Shown here: one piece after another, positions 62,001 to 64,000 of the stretch | Layout of the letters: each line of letters opens with the position of its first letter | How positions within the stretch are numbered: position 1 is the stretch's first letter | The notes under the pieces: model-generated | The model's database searches: none | What the model saw: only the letters and a program-made list of their open reading frames with translations | What the model was told of the DNA's origin: nothing | Position numbers and translations under genes: made by a program | DNA from: Debaryomyces hansenii CBS767 | Taxonomy: Eukaryota > Ascomycota > Pichiomycetes > Serinales > Debaryomycetaceae | DNA: 64,000 nt | Assembly: GCF_000006445.2 (NCBI RefSeq) | Contig: NC_006047.2 | Span: 124,001-188,000, forward strand | Reading direction: 5' to 3'

Positions 62001-63360
62001 CTTCTTTTTTAGTATTTTTGCGATTTTGCTTCAGTTTATGAGGCGTAATTGGATTTAAAACTGGATCAAAATGAAATGCTGGAAGGTCAGTATCTTCCAT
62101 CGAATTTTTTATGAAGCAATTCAAGGGTTCATGATACCAACCAACATAAATCAGTTTTGCAAATGAGTTGTATAAAAATGGGAATGCAACTTTATACTCC
62201 GTTTTTATGGGTATTCTAAAGATTACTCTATCAATAGAATTAAATTCGGTAAAATCTTCTATTTCCGGGTTATTAATTTTGTCTTTGTAGAGTGGTTCGA
62301 ATTTTGGACCTCCTGGAAGGGCAATATTTAAACTTTTTGATGTGAAAAAGGAGGCCTTATCAAAAAGATAATAATAATTTGGATCTGTCACGTCCGGCAA
62401 CAAAGGAGTGGATAATTTGTATAGATTGGCCATAGTTTGTAAATCAAGATTCCATGTTTTATATGATTCTCCATTGACGACCTTTAGATCATCTATCAAT
62501 GGTTTTTCATCATAAAACCAGTCTATCACCGCCCGGTCTTTCATTCCATCTAATTCCAATTGAATACCGTCTAACGGCTCTACATCTTCTATGTTCTCCA
62601 TCCAGTCTAATGGGGGTTCTTCATCATCGAAAGGTGGAAATCTCATTCTTTTGAAATGCTTTCTGTCTCTCTTTTCTCTTCGCATCATTAACCAAGCTGT
62701 CGCCCATTGAGCTGTGTAAACAGGTTCGATAACTCTCGGGATTTCGTTCACAAACGTTATGGCACCAGTGATGTGATATAAAACCTTGACATCCTTAGTC
62801 TGTTCCCATGGCTGAGGCATATTTTCTAACAATTTTAGGATTGCATGAGGTACGTACTTCAATGAACCCAAATGCGACCTTTTGTCTGAGGCAAACGTTT
62901 TCGACGATAAATCACCGTGATCAAACATGATCTTTCGTAAGTGTTCAGGTGGCATGTCAACTTTCGTAGCATGAACCAACCCTCCAGATTTCTTATTATT
63001 CGTTTTCCCTGTCGCCGAATATCTATTTTTCTGTATTTGTAACCATCTCTTTTTTCTGGCTTGTAATTCGTCTTTCGTTACAATCGCTGACGATGACCTC
63101 ATACTACCCTTGCCTGATGCTATACCTGGAGGTGGTGGTGGAGGCGGTTGTCTTCTTATCCTTGAATCAGATGTAGCGGGATTTGGAGGAGGTGGAGGCG
63201 GTCTCACTTTCGAATTGTTCATGCCAGGTGGAGGTGGAGGTGGAGGGTTATGTGAAGTCTTTCTATTTACATTATTCTTTGGTTTATTATAATTAATGTT
63301 GTTCGGGTGCTTGTCCTGGCCCCCTGGAGGAGGGGGAGGAGGCGGTACTTTTGGTCCCAT
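56059..63360 (-). CDS. PRP8: U5 snRNP core splicing factor Prp8
   Basis: 2433 residues from the ATG of '[12 protein letters not shown]'; a 15-codon extension reaches only TTG. The N-terminus has three proline runs (about 4-10, 37-44, 69-95), and the large conserved body matches S. cerevisiae Prp8 nearly throughout: '[17 protein letters not shown]', '[16 protein letters not shown]', '[18 protein letters not shown]', '[20 protein letters not shown]' and '[15 protein letters not shown]'. These cover the NTD, RT-like, thumb/X, endonuclease-like and RNase H-like modules. A C-terminal Jab1/MPN domain (about 2180-2420) has 'GWIHTQ', where an active JAMM protease would have HxH, so it is non-catalytic as in yeast. 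Prp8 cradles the spliceosome active site. Confidence 0.98.
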   Translation of the reverse strand: MGPKVPPPPPPPGGQDKHPNNINYNKPKNNVNRKTSHNPPPPPPPGMNNSKVRPPPPPPNPATSDSRIRRQPPPPPPPGIASGKGSMRSSSAIVTKDELQARKKRWLQIQKNRYSATGKTNNKKSGGLVHATKVDMPPEHLRKIMFDHGDLSSKTFASDKRSHLGSLKYVPHAILKLLENMPQPWEQTKDVKVLYHITGAITFVNEIPRVIEPVYTAQWATAWLMMRREKRDRKHFKRMRFPPFDDEEPPLDWMENIEDVEPLDGIQLELDGMKDRAVIDWFYDEKPLIDDLKVVNGESYKTWNLDLQTMANLYKLSTPLLPDVTDPNYYYLFDKASFFTSKSLNIALPGGPKFEPLYKDKINNPEIEDFTEFNSIDRVIFRIPIKTEYKVAFPFLYNSFAKLIYVGWYHEPLNCFIKNSMEDTDLPAFHFDPVLNPITPHKLKQNRKNTKKEDVGLDMPVGFKPFMSDNQDGCIPLDPEGTSSAIQLWWAPYPYNRRSGKMVRAEDVALVKPWYKQHSPTEYPVKVRVSYQKLLKRYILNELHNPQGNKTGSKMSNQRKIKLLKSLKATKYFQQTTIDWVEAGLQVCRQGFNMLNLLIHRKGLTYLHLDYNFNLKPTKTLTTKERKKSRFGNAFHLIREILRVVKILVDSQVQFRLGNVDAFQLADGIYYILNHLGQLTGIYRYKYKVMHQIRACKDLKHVVYSRFNSIIGKGPGCGFWQPAWRVWLFFMRGIIPLLERWLGNLLARQFEGRRSNDVAKTITKQRVDSYYDLELRAQVMHDILDMIPEGLKQNKSRTVLQHLSEAWRCWKANIPWKVPGLPEPIEKIIIRYIKAKADGWVSVAHYNRDRIRRGATVEKTVAKKNLGRLTRLWIKNEQERQTNFAKDGPYISPDNAITTFQTMVHWLESRKFSPIPFPPISYKHDTKLLVLALENLKESYNSNARMNSAQREELALIEQAYDNPHECLARIKKFLLTQRVFKEVGLEMMDYYSHLVPTYAIDPLEKITDAYLDQYLWYEADKRKLFPNWIKPSDDEIPPLLTYKWCQGINNLENVWETSNGECNVMLETSLSKMAEKIDFTLLNRLLRLIVDPNIADYITSKNNVSLTYKDMNHVNQYGLIRGLQFSSFIYQYYGLVIDLLILGLDRASELAGSPQLPNGFLQFKDVETETSSPIRLYSRYIDKIHIFFRFDNEDANNLIQEYLSENPDPNFENVVGYNNRRCWPRDSRMRLMRHDVNLGRAVFWEIAGRIPRSLTTIEWEDTFASVYSRENPNLLFSMCGFEVRILPKCRLREESSSQEGVWDLIDQESKERTAKAFLQVSQDEVDKFNNRIRQILMSSGSTTFTKVAAKWNTALIALFAYFREAVVSTETLLDILVKCETKIQNRVKMGLNSKMPSRFPPAVFYTPKELGGLGMLSASHILIPASDLKWSKQTDTGITHFRAGMNHQEEKMIPTIFRYITTWENEFLDSQRVWAEYTIKRQEAIEQNRRLTFEDMENNWNRGLPRISTLFQKDRHTLAYDKGHRIRRIFKQFSLPRFNPFSWTSNHHDGKLWNLNAYRTDVIQALGGIETILEHTLFQGTGFDSWEGLFWEKASGFEDSLKFKKLTNAQRSGLSQIPNRRFTLWWSPTINRANVYVGFLVQLDLTGIFLHGKIPTLKISLIQIFRAHLWQKIHESVVQDVCQVLDKELEVLQIDSVEKQAIHPRKSYKMNSSCADVVLTSTYKWNVSRPSLLHDSNDSMDAATANKYWIDVQLRYGDYDSHDISRYTRAKFLDYTTDSSSAYPSPTGAMIGIDLAYNMYDVYGNWFSGFKPLMQNAMKEIMKSNPALYVLRERIRKGLQLYQAQPQEAFLNSNNYAELFNNDTQLFIDDTNVYRVTVHKTFEGNLTTKPINGSVFMLNPKTGQLFLKIIHTSVWAGQKRLGQLAKWKTAEEVAALVRSLPREEQPKQLIVTRKGMLDPLEVHMLDFPNISIRPSELHLPFASAMKIDKLADIVLKASEPQMVLFNLYDDWLKSISAYTAFSRIILLLRALGISQERTNLILRPDASITTQEHHIWPSFTDEQWIDVETQLRDLILNDFAKKHDINIQSLTQSEIRDLILGQDIKAPSSKRQEIADVEGDNKLGQDETNTDNQLTALKSKTQNVHGEEIVTVTTTNYEQLSFASKNEWRNRAIASNNLHLRAKNIYVLSDDFIDDDSFTYIMPKNLLKKFIQISDLRTQVGAFIYGSSPSDNPQIKEIKVIALVPQLANTHSVQFPSKLPQQEGPLEGLELLGWIHTQSQDTNLLSPIDMTTQAKLKNDNNSLWNDKAVTLTVSFTPGSVSLAAYTLSEEGYDWASTNKDLISQVPQGYSTSFSQKGLLLLSDRIVGLFMVPDDDIWNYSFIGPTWDPNGLYDLKVDIPLPFYHELHRPIHFSSFNEIEGNELEANQENAFA

Positions 63361-63640
63361 TCTATATATGTATAATGATAGATAGACTCTTGAACTTTTT
63401 AACAATAAACTGGACGATTATAGTTCTTATTCATAGGTATATTTTTGAAGAAGATATAACAAAGCTCTGCACATCGCAAAATGTCGTCATCGCAAAATGT
63501 CGGATTACAATCCGCGACATTACTAATCTCGTTTCTATACTATATTCCCGACCATGGCTACTACGGAGTAACGACAAAAGGCTACAGATTGTTGTTAATT
63601 CATAGCATTTTATGACATATACTATTTGGATAAGTAATAA

Positions 63641-64000
63641 ATGTCAAATAATACTGTATTGAAGAACGCAACATCCGCATCTGGTGGTTCTAATGGGGAT
63701 CAGGACGACGAGTGGTTTCTTGCCAAATTTATTATAGCATTCATTGATGCAATCTGGGAGCAAAGTGAGACATCATCCCAGAACCGTATACTGTGGGATA
63801 GATTTGGTGGAATAACAACATACTGCTGCTCAATATATGGTGTGTCATGTTTGGTTATGGCGTTAATCTTGAATCGGACATTGGTAATGGCCTCCACAAA
63901 TTCATCACGGAACCAGCAGTCAGCAATTAGTAGACAAAGGGGTATCCTTAACACACCAAAACTGGCGGAGCTTTTAAAGAATATGAGTATGGTGAGTTTT
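63641..64000 (+). CDS. N-terminus of an unidentified membrane protein, possibly Asi1/Asi3-like (runs off the window)
   Basis: 120 codons are visible from an ATG that follows an in-frame stop. After a polar ~25-residue start and an amphipathic segment ('LAKFIIAFIDAIWE'), there is a hydrophobic stretch ('TTYCCSIYGVSCLVMALILN', about 60-79), then 'RTLVMASTNS' and a basic region ('SRNQQSAISRQRG'). The layout and the 'ALILNRTLVMAS' block recall the N-terminal membrane part of Asi1/Asi3, inner nuclear membrane ubiquitin ligase subunits, but I am not sure. The rest lies outside the window. Its promoter is shared head to head with PRP8. Confidence 0.45.
   Translation, partial: MSNNTVLKNATSASGGSNGDQDDEWFLAKFIIAFIDAIWEQSETSSQNRILWDRFGGITTYCCSIYGVSCLVMALILNRTLVMASTNSSRNQQSAISRQRGILNTPKLAELLKNMSMVSF

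Noticed and set aside
63361..63405. Upstream extension of PRP8 (15 codons)
   Set aside because: It begins at TTG; the ATG of MGPKVPPP fits the family's proline-rich start.

Overview
This is a 64 kb stretch of nuclear chromosome from a budding yeast of the CUG-Ser clade, most likely Debaryomyces hansenii or a close relative. Genes are densely packed on both strands, the base composition is AT-rich, and only one spliceosomal intron is evident. CTG codons sit where family members have serine: residue 376 of the NOG2 product (PPS-CTG-KD, against PPSSKD) and residue 474 of topoisomerase II (RK-CTG-R, against RKSR). CTG should therefore be read as serine in every protein here. I saw no transposons, CRISPR arrays, tRNA genes, rRNA genes or signs of recent transfer.

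Layout, left to right. 1-13 kb: the 5' part of an MNN4-type mannosylphosphate-transfer gene (-), LEC1-like PX protein (-), NOG2 with an intron that carries an H/ACA snoRNA (+), then POP2, CDC50, BRE5 and UBC1 (all -). 13-27 kb: a small tail-anchored ORF (+), the CCR4-NOT scaffold NOT1 (-), a TBC Rab-GAP (-), JLP2/CCDC25 (+), COX12, POP6 and SVL3/PAM1 (all -). 27-40 kb: AGX1, a DNAJC9-like co-chaperone, TOP2 and a Q/H-rich SANT-like protein (all +), a SelW/Rdx-like thioredoxin-fold protein and a GATA factor (both -), and RNH1 (+). 40-64 kb: GRC3 and EMP47 (+), RGD2 (-), a SIC1/SOL1 CDK inhibitor (+), an RSC7/SWP82-like protein (-), ARF1, ECI1 and NPR3 (all +), PRP8 (-), and the start of a membrane protein (+).

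Most genes are housekeeping. Shared themes are ribosome and RNA biogenesis (NOG2 with its snoRNA, GRC3, POP6, PRP8), mRNA decay (POP2 and NOT1 of one complex), membrane traffic (CDC50, BRE5, EMP47, ARF1, TBC GAP), nitrogen signalling (GATA factor, NPR3) and cell cycle or genome maintenance (TOP2, RNH1, SIC1). The proximity of POP2 and NOT1 looks like chance, not an operon-like unit.

I did not find a convincing novel multigene system. The best leads are: NOT1 opening with GTG and no in-frame ATG; a POP2 nuclease domain with two altered catalytic positions; the NOG2 intronic snoRNA with a three-hairpin fold; a GC-elevated island at 50.38-50.68 kb open in several frames on both strands; a fungal SelW-like protein with a second, C-terminal CxxC; and a 52-residue tail-anchored ORF. 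Identifications rest on remembered family sequences and visible motifs, with no database search.
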